Source: Scatosoma sp045533485
GTDB taxonomy: Bacteria; Bacillota; Clostridia; Christensenellales; Borkfalkiaceae
Length of the DNA: 64,000 bases
NCBI GenBank assembly: GCA_045533485.1
Contig: JAZSHX010000040.1
Span: 3,583 to 67,582 of the forward strand
Reading direction: 5' to 3'
Shown here: positions 8,634-16,725 of the stretch, one piece after another
How positions within the stretch are numbered: the first letter of the stretch is position 1
Layout: every line of letters starts with the position of its first letter
Notes under the pieces: model-generated
What the model saw: only the letters and a program-made list of their open reading frames with translations
Databases searched by the model: none
Told to the model about the DNA's origin: nothing
Position numbers and translations under genes: made by a program

Positions 8634-11375
8634 TTATGCGTTTTTCGTAAACGTAATCGTTGCTTTTTCTGCCGTCAATGCGTCCACCGTAAAGGTGTAC
8701 GCAATTTTGTTGCCGTTACTATCTTTCGTATCTGCAGAGATGGTCGAACCTACGATATAGGTAAATTCGTTTGCCGTGCTCTTAACAAATTCAATCAAGT
8801 TATCTTCCGTGCCGTACTGATCGGAAGCGTCCGTGTTGTTATTATACACGTCGTAATACGTTTCGCCGTCGTACGTTTCGCTGTACAACGACGCGTTGAT
8901 ATGGTACACCACGATACCGTCGCGCGCGAAGTAGCCAGCGCCGAAATCTTCATCGTTCAAGCCCGTGTTCGTGTAATACATCAGCACGTAATATTCTTGA
9001 TATACGCCAAGCTTTTCATCCCAGTTGTTGGCGATGATGATGGTGTCGCCGTTTGTTGCAAACGCTTGCAAATCCACCGTTACGCTATCTTCCGCCACAA
9101 TCAATCTTGACGAAGTGAGCCAGCCGTAATTAAATTTGGTGTACGCGTTGTGGTCGCCAAGCATCGCGTCCATCATATCCGCGCCGTCCATAGGGTGTTC
9201 CACGTACGCCGTGTCGTAGTAATCGTCCGCGCCAAGCACGTGGCCAAATTCGTGGATATACGTGTACGTATTGAGCGCGGAATTGACGTATTCCACTTCC
9301 CCGTCTTCGTCGTACGTTTCCAACATAAATTGATAAGAAGCCCACAGATAATCGTTTGCCGAAACGCCGTCGTAATAGTAATAATTTTTCGTTGTGCTAT
9401 CTACGTACAAGTTCCAGTAGCGGTACGCCCATTTCATAACGCTTGCGTCTTCGCTGGAATCAATTTCCAAGGTGTTGATAAGCACGATGGCGTCAATCGT
9501 ACCGTTATCGTCCGTGTCAAATTGCGACAAATCCATTTTGGGCTCTAAATACTTTAAAATTTCGTCGATGATGATTTGATCGCCGCCGTCAATTTGTTGC
9601 CCGAAATAATCAATCGTCTTATCCAAATAATAGGAACTGTTGTATTGCGGTTTAAACCATTCGTCCAAAACGGTAAACTGCACGTCCAGCTTTCCGTAGC
9701 TGGATATGTAATAATAATCGTGTACCGAATAATAATCCGTTTGTCCTGTCGTGCCGTTGAACGCCGTTTTAATTTTATCAATGGTATAGCCCTTGCTTGC
9801 CGCCGTCACGTCGCTAAACTGCACGGGAACAACCAACACTTTGGGTTGACCTACCGTAGGACAGCCGTCCAAATAATTGTATTGATCATGCACGTCCTTC
9901 ACGTAGGTCGCTTTGGTGAAATCCACGTTATACACGCCGTTTGCGCCAGTGGGCAAGCCCTTGCCTGCGTTGGTGATTACGTTCGCGTTCGACGAACCGC
10001 TGCCACTGCCAGTGCCGCTACCCGAACCACTGCCAGAGCCCGAACCGCTGCCGCTCATTTCCACCACAATATACGCGTACACGTCTACCACGTAGCCGTC
10101 ATCCGTTTCATAATACGCCATATCGACGTAGAAGTTGCTTGCGTCAAAATAATACCAGGTGTCGCCGTATTCGTCCGTATCCGTACCAGCCGCCGTATAT
10201 CCGTTTGCTTGCGTAAACAATGCTTTATAGGCGTTAAATTCTGCTTGCGTGTTGCCGAAGGTGTAGAAATTGTACCCTTCTTCCCCCGTACCGTCTTCGT
10301 AATTCAACGTGTACTCTTCCAAATAATATTCGTTGTTTGCAATAAAAGGAATTGTATCGCCAAGCAAATCGGCAAGCAACGCTTTTTCCGTCGACGTGAA
10401 CTCGGTGTAGGTATAGCCCGTGTTTCCACTGCCGCTACCGCTGCCCGAACCGCTACCGCTTACAACGTTGACAAGCGTGGGCTTGTCAAATTCAATCGTA
10501 CCATTGTAATTTTTGATTGTACCCGTAACGGTGATGGTATCGCCAAGCTTGACTTTATCCGCCGCGTCTTGCAACCAGAAGCAATACATCGAAAACCCTT
10601 CAATTTCCATATATAATTGCACGTTGTTGGTGCTTGTGTCCGCCTTCTTGATTTGCGTTACAACACCCGTAAGCGTATGCGTTCCCGAAAGCGATTGACC
10701 TTCCGTGAGCGCCTTTGCAGCAGCGATAATTTCCGCCGCCGTCATACCTACGCTACCACTGCCGTTTCCGCTGCCCGAACCGCTGCCCGAACCGCTACCG
10801 CTTACAACGTTGACAAGCGTGGGCTTGTCAAATTCAATCGTACCATTGTAATTTTTGATTGTACCCGTAACGGTGATGGTATCGCCAAGATTGACTTTAT
10901 CCGCCGCGTCTTGCAACCAGAAGCAATACACGGGCATATTCGTATAATTGCCGACAACGATGGTCAAGCACACGTCGTTCGTGCCCGTACCCGTCTTTTC
11001 AATGTTGGTTACCGTACCCGTCAAGGTTCTTGTTCCCAGCTTTTCGCCCGTGCCAAGCGCATACGCCGCGTCCAAAATAGCTTTTTGTTCGTCCGTTTGC
11101 GTACCCGAACCGTTTCCGCCCGTTGAACTTGACGACGAAGAACTGCTACTACTGATACTTGAGCTTGACGAAGAACTACTACTGCTACTTGAGCTTGACG
11201 ATGAATTGTCGTCCGTCGAACTGTTATCGTCCGTCGAACCGCTATCGCCTATGGAAGCGCTGGTGCTTGTCGAATTTGTAGATTTTTTGCCTATGCTAAT
11301 GCTAACCATATCGCACGCCGTAAACATACAAAGCGCGCTTAAAAGAGCCAAAAGAGCTATAAAAAATTTTTTCAT
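8634..11375 (-). CDS. Lipoprotein M6-family metalloprotease with OB-fold repeats
   Basis: 913 residues. The lipoprotein signal ends at Cys21 (MFTAC). A long Ser/Asp/Gly linker runs to about residue 100. Two OB-fold-like repeats follow (LTGTVTxIxK ... YCFWLQDAADKV ... LGDTITVTGTIKNYNGTIEF), separated by GSGSG linkers. A domain of about 110 residues (residues 330-440) comes next, then another GSGSG linker, then an immune-inhibitor-A-like M6 protease domain. The zinc site is HEFGH at residues 708-712, with LGADDYYD after it. This is a surface-anchored secreted protease; the substrate is unknown. The two OB repeats are nearly identical at DNA level (see the repeat entries). The ribosome binding site AAGGGG is clear, but no strong promoter was found. 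Confidence 0.92.
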   Translation of the reverse strand: MKKFFIALLALLSALCMFTACDMVSISIGKKSTNSTSTSASIGDSGSTDDNSSTDDNSSSSSSSSSSSSSSSSISSSSSSSSSSTGGNGSGTQTDEQKAILDAAYALGTGEKLGTRTLTGTVTNIEKTGTGTNDVCLTIVVGNYTNMPVYCFWLQDAADKVNLGDTITVTGTIKNYNGTIEFDKPTLVNVVSGSGSGSGSGSGNGSGSVGMTAAEIIAAAKALTEGQSLSGTHTLTGVVTQIKKADTSTNNVQLYMEIEGFSMYCFWLQDAADKVKLGDTITVTGTIKNYNGTIEFDKPTLVNVVSGSGSGSGSGSGNTGYTYTEFTSTEKALLADLLGDTIPFIANNEYYLEEYTLNYEDGTGEEGYNFYTFGNTQAEFNAYKALFTQANGYTAAGTDTDEYGDTWYYFDASNFYVDMAYYETDDGYVVDVYAYIVVEMSGSGSGSGSGSGSGTGSGSGSSNANVITNAGKGLPTGANGVYNVDFTKATYVKDVHDQYNYLDGCPTVGQPKVLVVPVQFSDVTAASKGYTIDKIKTAFNGTTGQTDYYSVHDYYYISSYGKLDVQFTVLDEWFKPQYNSSYYLDKTIDYFGQQIDGGDQIIIDEILKYLEPKMDLSQFDTDDNGTIDAIVLINTLEIDSSEDASVMKWAYRYWNLYVDSTTKNYYYYDGVSANDYLWASYQFMLETYDEDGEVEYVNSALNTYTYIHEFGHVLGADDYYDTAYVEHPMDGADMMDAMLGDHNAYTKFNYGWLTSSRLIVAEDSVTVDLQAFATNGDTIIIANNWDEKLGVYQEYYVLMYYTNTGLNDEDFGAGYFARDGIVVYHINASLYSETYDGETYYDVYNNNTDASDQYGTEDNLIEFVKSTANEFTYIVGSTISADTKDSNGNKIAYTFTVDALTAEKATITFTKNA
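10441..10588 (-). repeat. 148-bp direct repeat, copy 1 (inside the M6 protease gene)
   Basis: Coding repeat that includes a GSGSG linker and most of one OB-fold unit. It matches 10783-10930 over 148 bp with one difference (AGCTTGAC here, AGATTGAC in the other copy). Confidence 0.95.
10783..10930 (-). repeat. 148-bp direct repeat, copy 2 (inside the M6 protease gene)
   Basis: Second copy, 342 bp from the first. Near-identity shows recent duplication or gene conversion. The 342-bp period is a multiple of three, so a whole linker plus OB unit can be gained or lost in frame. Confidence 0.95.
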
Positions 11376-11425
11376 TTTTATCCCCTTGTATAGAATTCTC
11401 TACCCTTTTTTATTTGACAATTCGC

Positions 11426-12847
11426 TTACGAGACGTTTTCCGTTTGTTCTTCGCTTGCCTGCGCAACCGCTTTTTTGCGTCTAAAAATTTTGGAGCGGAA
11501 CAAAATCACGTTCATTACGCCAAAGAACGCCACCAAAATGATAAAGGTCAAAATGGGCTGTGACGCCGCAAACGTTGCCAAAATCATCATCGGGAAACCA
11601 AACACGATGGCAGGCAGGTTTTGATATACTAAGTTATCCGCAACGGGCGATTTGAACTCTCCGTCGATTTCGCGGAGCAAAATGATACCCGTGCTTGCCG
11701 TACCCGTCAACATACCGTACATCGCCAAAAACTGTTCTTGTTCGTAATGGGGGAACAGCGCGTGCGCTACGATGCGGTTGTATACGTAGGTAATGATAAA
11801 CCCAACCACGCCAAGGATAAGGATAACGCCCCAGTAATTTTCCAGCAAATCCAAACGAATAGCCGCAATCCCCGCAACCACCATTACGTCGTAGAAAAGA
11901 TTGCTTGCACGCGTCATAAGGAAATTGTTTACGTACGTTTTCTTGACGATATTTTTCTTTTTCAAAAACTTAATTGCCATTTTGACAAGCATCGTCGACA
12001 ACACGCCAAGCAAGAAGTTGAAGCCGAAAATCGTCGATTTCATACCGGGAAGCAACAATCCCAAAAGGTACATCATACCAAACGTGATACCATACGCAAC
12101 CGCAACCAGCGCAAGCTGTACCGTCATTTTATCAATGCTGTCTTGCATAGGGATTTCGTTGTCGCCTTCCACGCGGTCTACGATGCCCATATTGTCGCTC
12201 TTTTGGACGATTTTGATTTTGCCCTTTCTTCGCAAAATATTCAAATGGATAACGCCGCCGATTGCCGCACTCAAAAACCCAAACGCCGCAATGGTAAGCC
12301 CCATGCTCTTACCGCCTGCAAAGCCGTATTCCGTTTCATAGATATTGCCGTAATTGAGCGCTTGTCCCGTACCTTGCCCGTAGCCAAACGGCAAAAGCAC
12401 GCCTGCCGCAGGTAAAAAGTCGGTAATGAACAGCGTGACAAGCAAGCCGATACCAAGCCCGAAAATCGCTTGAATAAGATAGGTCGAAACGGTCGTAACG
12501 CCCGTATTGAAAATTTCCACGGAGCGTTCCTTGGTCATTTTATTATCGGACGCCTTGAACGACGACGCGATAAACCCAAGCGCCAAAGCGTGATAGGTGA
12601 TAATTTCCAAATTCGCGTATCCGTTTCCGCCGAAAAGGTCCATATCGAAAAAGTCTTTTTTCGTGATTACCTTCAAAACGGTTGAGAAAGCCAACAAAAT
12701 CAAACCGCCGACAACGGACGTAGGAATTAAAGATTCCTGTAAAAATTTCACGTTCTTTTTAAGAGCGTTCCCCAAAAGCAAGCTGACGAGCAGCGTTGCG
12801 ATAAGGAAAAATCCACCCCATACGTTAAAGTCCCAAAAATTTGTCAT
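11426..12847 (-). CDS. gltS: Sodium:glutamate symporter
   Basis: 473-residue polytopic membrane protein of the ESS family, which imports glutamate with sodium. Hydrophobic segments span the whole protein in two halves, and the half-site motif LLPFGYGQGTGQA near residue 155 matches the GltS signature region. A hydrophilic loop of about 40 residues (around 205-250) separates the halves. The C-terminus is short and basic (FRRKKA), then polar. The ATG at 12847 is preceded by AAAGGAG, and the gene overlaps the acyltransferase stop by 23 bp, so the two are probably cotranscribed. The substrate is assigned by family; other acidic amino acids are possible. Confidence 0.85.
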   Translation of the reverse strand: MTNFWDFNVWGGFFLIATLLVSLLLGNALKKNVKFLQESLIPTSVVGGLILLAFSTVLKVITKKDFFDMDLFGGNGYANLEIITYHALALGFIASSFKASDNKMTKERSVEIFNTGVTTVSTYLIQAIFGLGIGLLVTLFITDFLPAAGVLLPFGYGQGTGQALNYGNIYETEYGFAGGKSMGLTIAAFGFLSAAIGGVIHLNILRRKGKIKIVQKSDNMGIVDRVEGDNEIPMQDSIDKMTVQLALVAVAYGITFGMMYLLGLLLPGMKSTIFGFNFLLGVLSTMLVKMAIKFLKKKNIVKKTYVNNFLMTRASNLFYDVMVVAGIAAIRLDLLENYWGVILILGVVGFIITYVYNRIVAHALFPHYEQEQFLAMYGMLTGTASTGIILLREIDGEFKSPVADNLVYQNLPAIVFGFPMMILATFAASQPILTFIILVAFFGVMNVILFRSKIFRRKKAVAQASEEQTENVS

Positions 12848-14045
12848 TTGCGTCTCCTTTTTGTATGTTTTTATATCGATAATACACGTTCACGTAGCGC
12901 AACGCGTTAAACCGCGCGTCGCCTTTCATTTGATAAATGCGTTTATCGACATATACGTTCACTTTATTTTTGCCAAGCACGGTCACTGCGGAAACTTTAT
13001 CAAACGAATACGTTTGCATTTCTCCGTTTTTTATTTGCATTTCTATACGGTTGCCGTACAATTTGACCTGCACTTCTTCGCCCAAAAGCACCTTGTTTTC
13101 GAAGGGGATAACTTCCGTTAACCGCACGGTATCTTCGTACATGGGCGCGTCGTTATAAGCGTTTACGTCCAAATTGTTGATAAAATCACACTGATAATTA
13201 TACCACTCGTCCACGAACGCAAACGGGAAATCGCAATCCACGCCTTGAAGCTTAGTAGTAGGCAAATACCGCACCGTTTTTCCGCATTTTTTACACGTAA
13301 TCAAATCGCCGTGGCTTTCAAAGGTGGAAAGTCCGCAATCGGGACAAACGTAGACGGCGCGTTCCAAATATTCCGCCAGCTTTTCGTGCGTGAACGTATT
13401 TTCCGCGTTGGCTTCGTTGACGTACAGCTCCTTTTCCACCAAAGCGTACAATTCGTCCGTAGTCATATCCTTATATTCTTCTGGCTCTACCACGCGCGAG
13501 ACGTACGCGCGCATTTTCCCCTTTCTAACCACGTCGCTCCATCTGGGATGCACGCCGTAGCCCCCTTCGATACGGAACAGCGCAATGGGTAAGCCCAGCT
13601 TTTTCAAAAGCGGAACGAGCGCCTTGTTTATGTACTCCGTTTTACCGCTAAACGTGCGGTTGCCTTCAGGCGCAAGCGCAATCGTTCCCCCTTCCTTTGC
13701 CACGCGCATGATGTTGATAACGGCGCGCGGGTCGGTGGCTTGCTTGCGGATAGGAATGGGCGCGACAATGTATTTAATCACCTTGGAAGAAAAACCGTTA
13801 GAGAATAAATCTTCCGACGCCACGTAGTAGACAGCGCCTTTGAATGCCATCCCCACGAAAAACTGGTCGAACGCCGTTTGATGGTTAAACAGCACCACGT
13901 ACTGCCTTTTGCCTTGCCCTGCGAACTTCTCCACCTTTATTCCGTATTTTCTTCGCGTATACGGTGCTAAGAAAACGCGTACGACGGCGGTAATGATTTT
14001 ATGACGCAGGCGCGTCCATTTTTTTTGCTTTTTTGCTTTTCCCAT
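12825..14045 (-). CDS. 1-acyl-glycerol-3-phosphate acyltransferase-like protein with zinc ribbon
   Basis: 406 residues, nearly twice the length of a plain PlsC. The N-terminal 220 residues are the acyltransferase domain: the catalytic NHQTAFD (NHx4D), the substrate motif EGNRTFSG and the PIPIRK strand. A CPDCG...CKKCG zinc ribbon follows. The last 110 residues resemble a PH-like beta-barrel (QVKLYGNRIEMQIKNGE, VNVYVDKRIYQMKG). The role is probably acylation of lysophosphatidate or a related lipid at the membrane face; substrate and the C-terminal functions are unknown. The start at 14045 (MGKAKKQKK) has AGGAAA before it and opens with a basic stretch. The 44 upstream in-frame codons run back into the neighbouring flavoprotein gene. 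Confidence 0.85.
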   Translation of the reverse strand: MGKAKKQKKWTRLRHKIITAVVRVFLAPYTRRKYGIKVEKFAGQGKRQYVVLFNHQTAFDQFFVGMAFKGAVYYVASEDLFSNGFSSKVIKYIVAPIPIRKQATDPRAVINIMRVAKEGGTIALAPEGNRTFSGKTEYINKALVPLLKKLGLPIALFRIEGGYGVHPRWSDVVRKGKMRAYVSRVVEPEEYKDMTTDELYALVEKELYVNEANAENTFTHEKLAEYLERAVYVCPDCGLSTFESHGDLITCKKCGKTVRYLPTTKLQGVDCDFPFAFVDEWYNYQCDFINNLDVNAYNDAPMYEDTVRLTEVIPFENKVLLGEEVQVKLYGNRIEMQIKNGEMQTYSFDKVSAVTVLGKNKVNVYVDKRIYQMKGDARFNALRYVNVYYRYKNIQKGDANDKFLGL

Positions 14046-14089
14046 AAATTTTCCTGTTTGTGAAAATGCTTTTTTTGATTTTTTATGCG

Positions 14090-14707
14090 TTAACGAACGA
14101 AATTCGTCCAAATTTTCTTTTCCGTTTTCGGTGCAAGACCTTGTTCCTTGCCAAGCTGAATACATTTGAGCAGCCACGCCATATTGTTACCCAACACGCG
14201 CATCGTTTGCAAACCTTCTTCGTCCTGCAACACTTCTTCCGCCTTGTTGCCGTGCACTTCGTTCCAGTAATTAGACGAAACAACGGGCATTTGATTGATC
14301 GTGAAATATTTATTGATAACGTCAAACGTTGTGCTTGCGCCTGCGCGACGACAGCTTACCACAGCCGCCGCAGGTTTATGCGCAAACTTTTTACCGCCGC
14401 TGTAAAACACTTTGTCCATAAAAGACACCAGCGCGCCTGCCGCCGACGCGTAGTACACGGGCGAACCGAACACGAACCCGTCGCACGACGCCGCCTTTTC
14501 CACAAATTCGTTCACGCAATCGTCAAACACGCATTTGCCTGCCTTTTTGCAAGCCCAACAGCCCTTACAGCCGGAAATTTGTTTGTCAGCAAGCTGGAAA
14601 ATCTCCGTTTCCACGCCGTTTTCGTTGAGCGCTTTCGCTACTTCTGCAAGCGCCGTGTACGTGCAACCGTTTTCGTGCATACTGCCGTTTACAAGTAAAA
14701 CTTTCAT
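14090..14707 (-). CDS. NAD(P)H-dependent FMN reductase / iron-sulfur flavoprotein-like
   Basis: 205 residues with a flavodoxin-like fold. MKVLLVNGSMHENGCT is the FMN-phosphate loop. SGCKGCWACKKAGKC is a compact four-cysteine cluster typical of iron-sulfur flavoproteins. GFVFGSPVYYASAAGALVSFMDK is the flavin-ring region. It probably carries electrons from reduced nicotinamide or ferredoxin to an unknown acceptor. It lies upstream of the acyltransferase on the same strand, 44 bp away. The Cys spacing (Cx2Cx2Cx4C) fits the family, but cluster binding is not proven. Confidence 0.85.
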   Translation of the reverse strand: MKVLLVNGSMHENGCTYTALAEVAKALNENGVETEIFQLADKQISGCKGCWACKKAGKCVFDDCVNEFVEKAASCDGFVFGSPVYYASAAGALVSFMDKVFYSGGKKFAHKPAAAVVSCRRAGASTTFDVINKYFTINQMPVVSSNYWNEVHGNKAEEVLQDEEGLQTMRVLGNNMAWLLKCIQLGKEQGLAPKTEKKIWTNFVR

Positions 14708-14764
14708 GATTTTTTCTTTCCTTTGAGTGTATTTTATTTACCTTTAATTTACTTTAATTTACGC

Positions 14765-15811
14765 TTATCCGCTTTCAACCGTTGCTAAGCATTGTTTGAA
14801 TGCCGTCGGCAAGGAAATGCTTTCCCGTATCTCATCCAGCGTGTACGCGTCAAACGGCGCATCGTCCATCCGTACCCATACGCAGGTGATATTCCATTTG
14901 ATATGTGTAAAAATATGCGTGAAATTGCGCCTTTGGACTTCCGTGAACGCATACATGCCCCAGCCGTTTAATACCTGCTCCGCGCTTTCGCCTTGAAACA
15001 CGCACGACGGAAATTCGTTCATACCTTTGAGCACGCCTTGCTCTCTTCTGCGTATACAAAATCCCTGCGGCGTTTGCAACAAAAACACGTATACGTTTTC
15101 TTCGCGTTTGGCTTTTTTCATCGGCAACACGGGGAAATTCCTTTGCGTGCCGTTTTGGTTCGCCCTGCAAAGCTCCTGCAACGGGCAAACGGAGCAATCG
15201 GGGTTTTGCGGTTTGCAAACAAGCGCGCCAAGCTCAAACAAGCTTTGCGTGAACTGCGAACAAGCCCCTTTCTTCTTGGGATATACGCTACTCAACGCGT
15301 TTTCCAAATATTTTCTATACGCGGCGGAAGAAATTTCTGTGCCGTTTTCCGTCAAACGCGTCGCTACGCGCAGTACGTTTCCGTCTACAGCGGCTACGGG
15401 CAAGTCAAACGCAATCGACGCAATCGCGCCTGCCGTGTAACTGCCGATACCCGAAAGCGCTTGCAAACTTTTCACGTCTTTGGGGAACTGTCCGCCGTAT
15501 TCTATCATCAGCGTTCTTGCCGCCTTTTGCATATTGCGGACACGGTTATAATACCCCAGCCCTTCCCAAAGCTTCAAAAGCTTTTCTTCTTCACAAGCGG
15601 CAAGCGCCGCCACGGTCGGTAGCGCTTGGATAAAGCGCGTATAATATTCCTTCACCGCTTCCACGCGCGTTTGTTGGAGCATAATTTCCGATACCCATAC
15701 GTGGTAGGGCGTGGGATTATCGCGCCAAGGCAAATCACGCTTATTTTCTTGATACCAAGCAAGCAACGGTCGGGTTATTCGTTGAAAAATTTTTTGTTCC
15801 TGTTCTTTCAT
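14765..15811 (-). CDS. mutY: A/G-specific adenine DNA glycosylase MutY
   Basis: 348 residues, the normal MutY length. The enzyme removes adenine mispaired with 8-oxoguanine. SEIMLQQTRVEAV is the glycosylase signature. LSGIGSYTAGAI is the helix-hairpin-helix, and AVDGNVLRV carries the catalytic Asp. Cx6Cx2Cx5C (CKPQNPDCSVCPLQELC) binds the 4Fe-4S cluster. A NUDIX-like 8-oxoG recognition domain forms the C-terminus. ATG at 15811 is used; a TTG at 15820 in the same frame is possible. The ribosome binding site is weak, and translation may depend on the upstream gene, whose stop is 16 bp away. Confidence 0.95.
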   Translation of the reverse strand: MKEQEQKIFQRITRPLLAWYQENKRDLPWRDNPTPYHVWVSEIMLQQTRVEAVKEYYTRFIQALPTVAALAACEEEKLLKLWEGLGYYNRVRNMQKAARTLMIEYGGQFPKDVKSLQALSGIGSYTAGAIASIAFDLPVAAVDGNVLRVATRLTENGTEISSAAYRKYLENALSSVYPKKKGACSQFTQSLFELGALVCKPQNPDCSVCPLQELCRANQNGTQRNFPVLPMKKAKREENVYVFLLQTPQGFCIRRREQGVLKGMNEFPSCVFQGESAEQVLNGWGMYAFTEVQRRNFTHIFTHIKWNITCVWVRMDDAPFDAYTLDEIRESISLPTAFKQCLATVESG

Positions 15812-15827
15812 ATGTATCAAGCGCAGT

Positions 15828-16580
15828 TTATTCTTCTTCGCTTGCCGTTTTTGCCGCTTTTGCGTTGAGATAGATGATAGTTTCCGTCAAGGACGGCGCG
15901 TCGGGGTAGCTAATCGCCACCGGCACAGACAACGACATATCGTCCTTTACGTACGTCACGTCCGCCCTGTCTTCTTCGCGCGTCGTCACCAAGCAATTGC
16001 CCACGCCGACGAATACGCCGGGGTTACCGCTGAATATACTCTTCATCAAATCCACGCCCGTGATAACGTGCACGTTCTTTTCACGCGCAACCAGCTCTAA
16101 AATGGTGCGGTATTCTTCCAAGACGCCGCCGTCGTTGCAAGCAGGCAATTCTTCCAAAGCGTCCAACACCAAAAAGAGTTTAGGGTATTTTCCGCCGCTT
16201 GCATACTGGGTAAGCAGTTCTTGCAAGCACGCGCGGCCAAGCTGTAAATCTTCTTTGCTGCGTACGTACGGCACCGTGATATCCGCGCCGTGTAAACGCA
16301 AAAGCTCCCCGTATTCCGCACGCGGAGAAAGCACCAAAACGTTGGCGGTCGTGTTATCGTATAAGCAGGAAAGCAGGCAAATCAAACGACGGATAAACAC
16401 ACTGCGTCTACTGCCCGTTACGCAGGTATGTTCGCAGGTGTAGGTATGTTCGCACGTTTGTGACAAAGCAAATTCCCCCACGGCGTCCAAGCCAAGCGGA
16501 ACGCCTGCGCGCAAGCGTATAAGCTCTTCTTCCGTCGATGCTTTTTCCAGTGCAAGCGTAATAAATTCTTCTTCGCGCAT
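15828..16580 (-). CDS. Degenerate FtsK-like P-loop protein upstream of mutY
   Basis: 250 residues, not confidently assigned. The layout resembles an FtsK/SpoIIIE-type ATPase core: EHTCVTGSRRSVFIRRLI stands where Walker A is expected, VLVLSPRAEYGELLRL is strand 2, and LFLVLDALEELP resembles Walker B. The GK[ST] of Walker A is missing (GSRRS), so ATP hydrolysis is doubtful. There is no membrane segment and no DNA-binding gamma domain. The start at 16580 has AAAGGAG before it; the ten upstream in-frame codons lack a ribosome binding site. It sits 16 bp upstream of mutY and is probably cotranscribed with it. Confidence 0.6.
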   Translation of the reverse strand: MREEEFITLALEKASTEEELIRLRAGVPLGLDAVGEFALSQTCEHTYTCEHTCVTGSRRSVFIRRLICLLSCLYDNTTANVLVLSPRAEYGELLRLHGADITVPYVRSKEDLQLGRACLQELLTQYASGGKYPKLFLVLDALEELPACNDGGVLEEYRTILELVAREKNVHVITGVDLMKSIFSGNPGVFVGVGNCLVTTREEDRADVTYVKDDMSLSVPVAISYPDAPSLTETIIYLNAKAAKTASEEE

Positions 16581-16674
16581 ACCTGCTCCTTTCGTTTGCA
16601 ACAGCGGCAAACTGTTTCATTTTGCATTAAGCTATTTATAAGTATATCACAAAATAATCACAATGTCAAGCAAA

Positions 16675-16707
16675 TATAAAAAAACGCACGGAGTAAACTC
16701 CGTGCGC
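16675..16707 (-). terminator. Intrinsic terminator of the HtrA-like lipoprotein gene
   Basis: Perfect stem CGCACGGAG/CTCCGTGCG (16685-16706) with a 4-nt loop and a run of seven T on the minus strand, directly after the stop at 16726. Confidence 0.9.
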
Positions 16708-16725
16708 CCGTATTATTGCACTTAT

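Noticed and set aside
9576..10616. Plus-strand open frame of 346 codons opposite the M6 protease gene
   Set aside because: It is an antisense shadow of a gene with signal peptide, HEFGH site and ribosome binding site. Its translation is Arg/Val-rich without any domain.
10441..10930. 148-bp repeats as insertion-sequence ends
   Set aside because: They are direct, in frame and encode an OB-fold unit; there is no transposase between them.
11120..11230. Tandem short repeats as CRISPR or microsatellite locus
   Set aside because: They encode the Ser/Asp-rich linker of the M6 protease in frame; there are no spacers.
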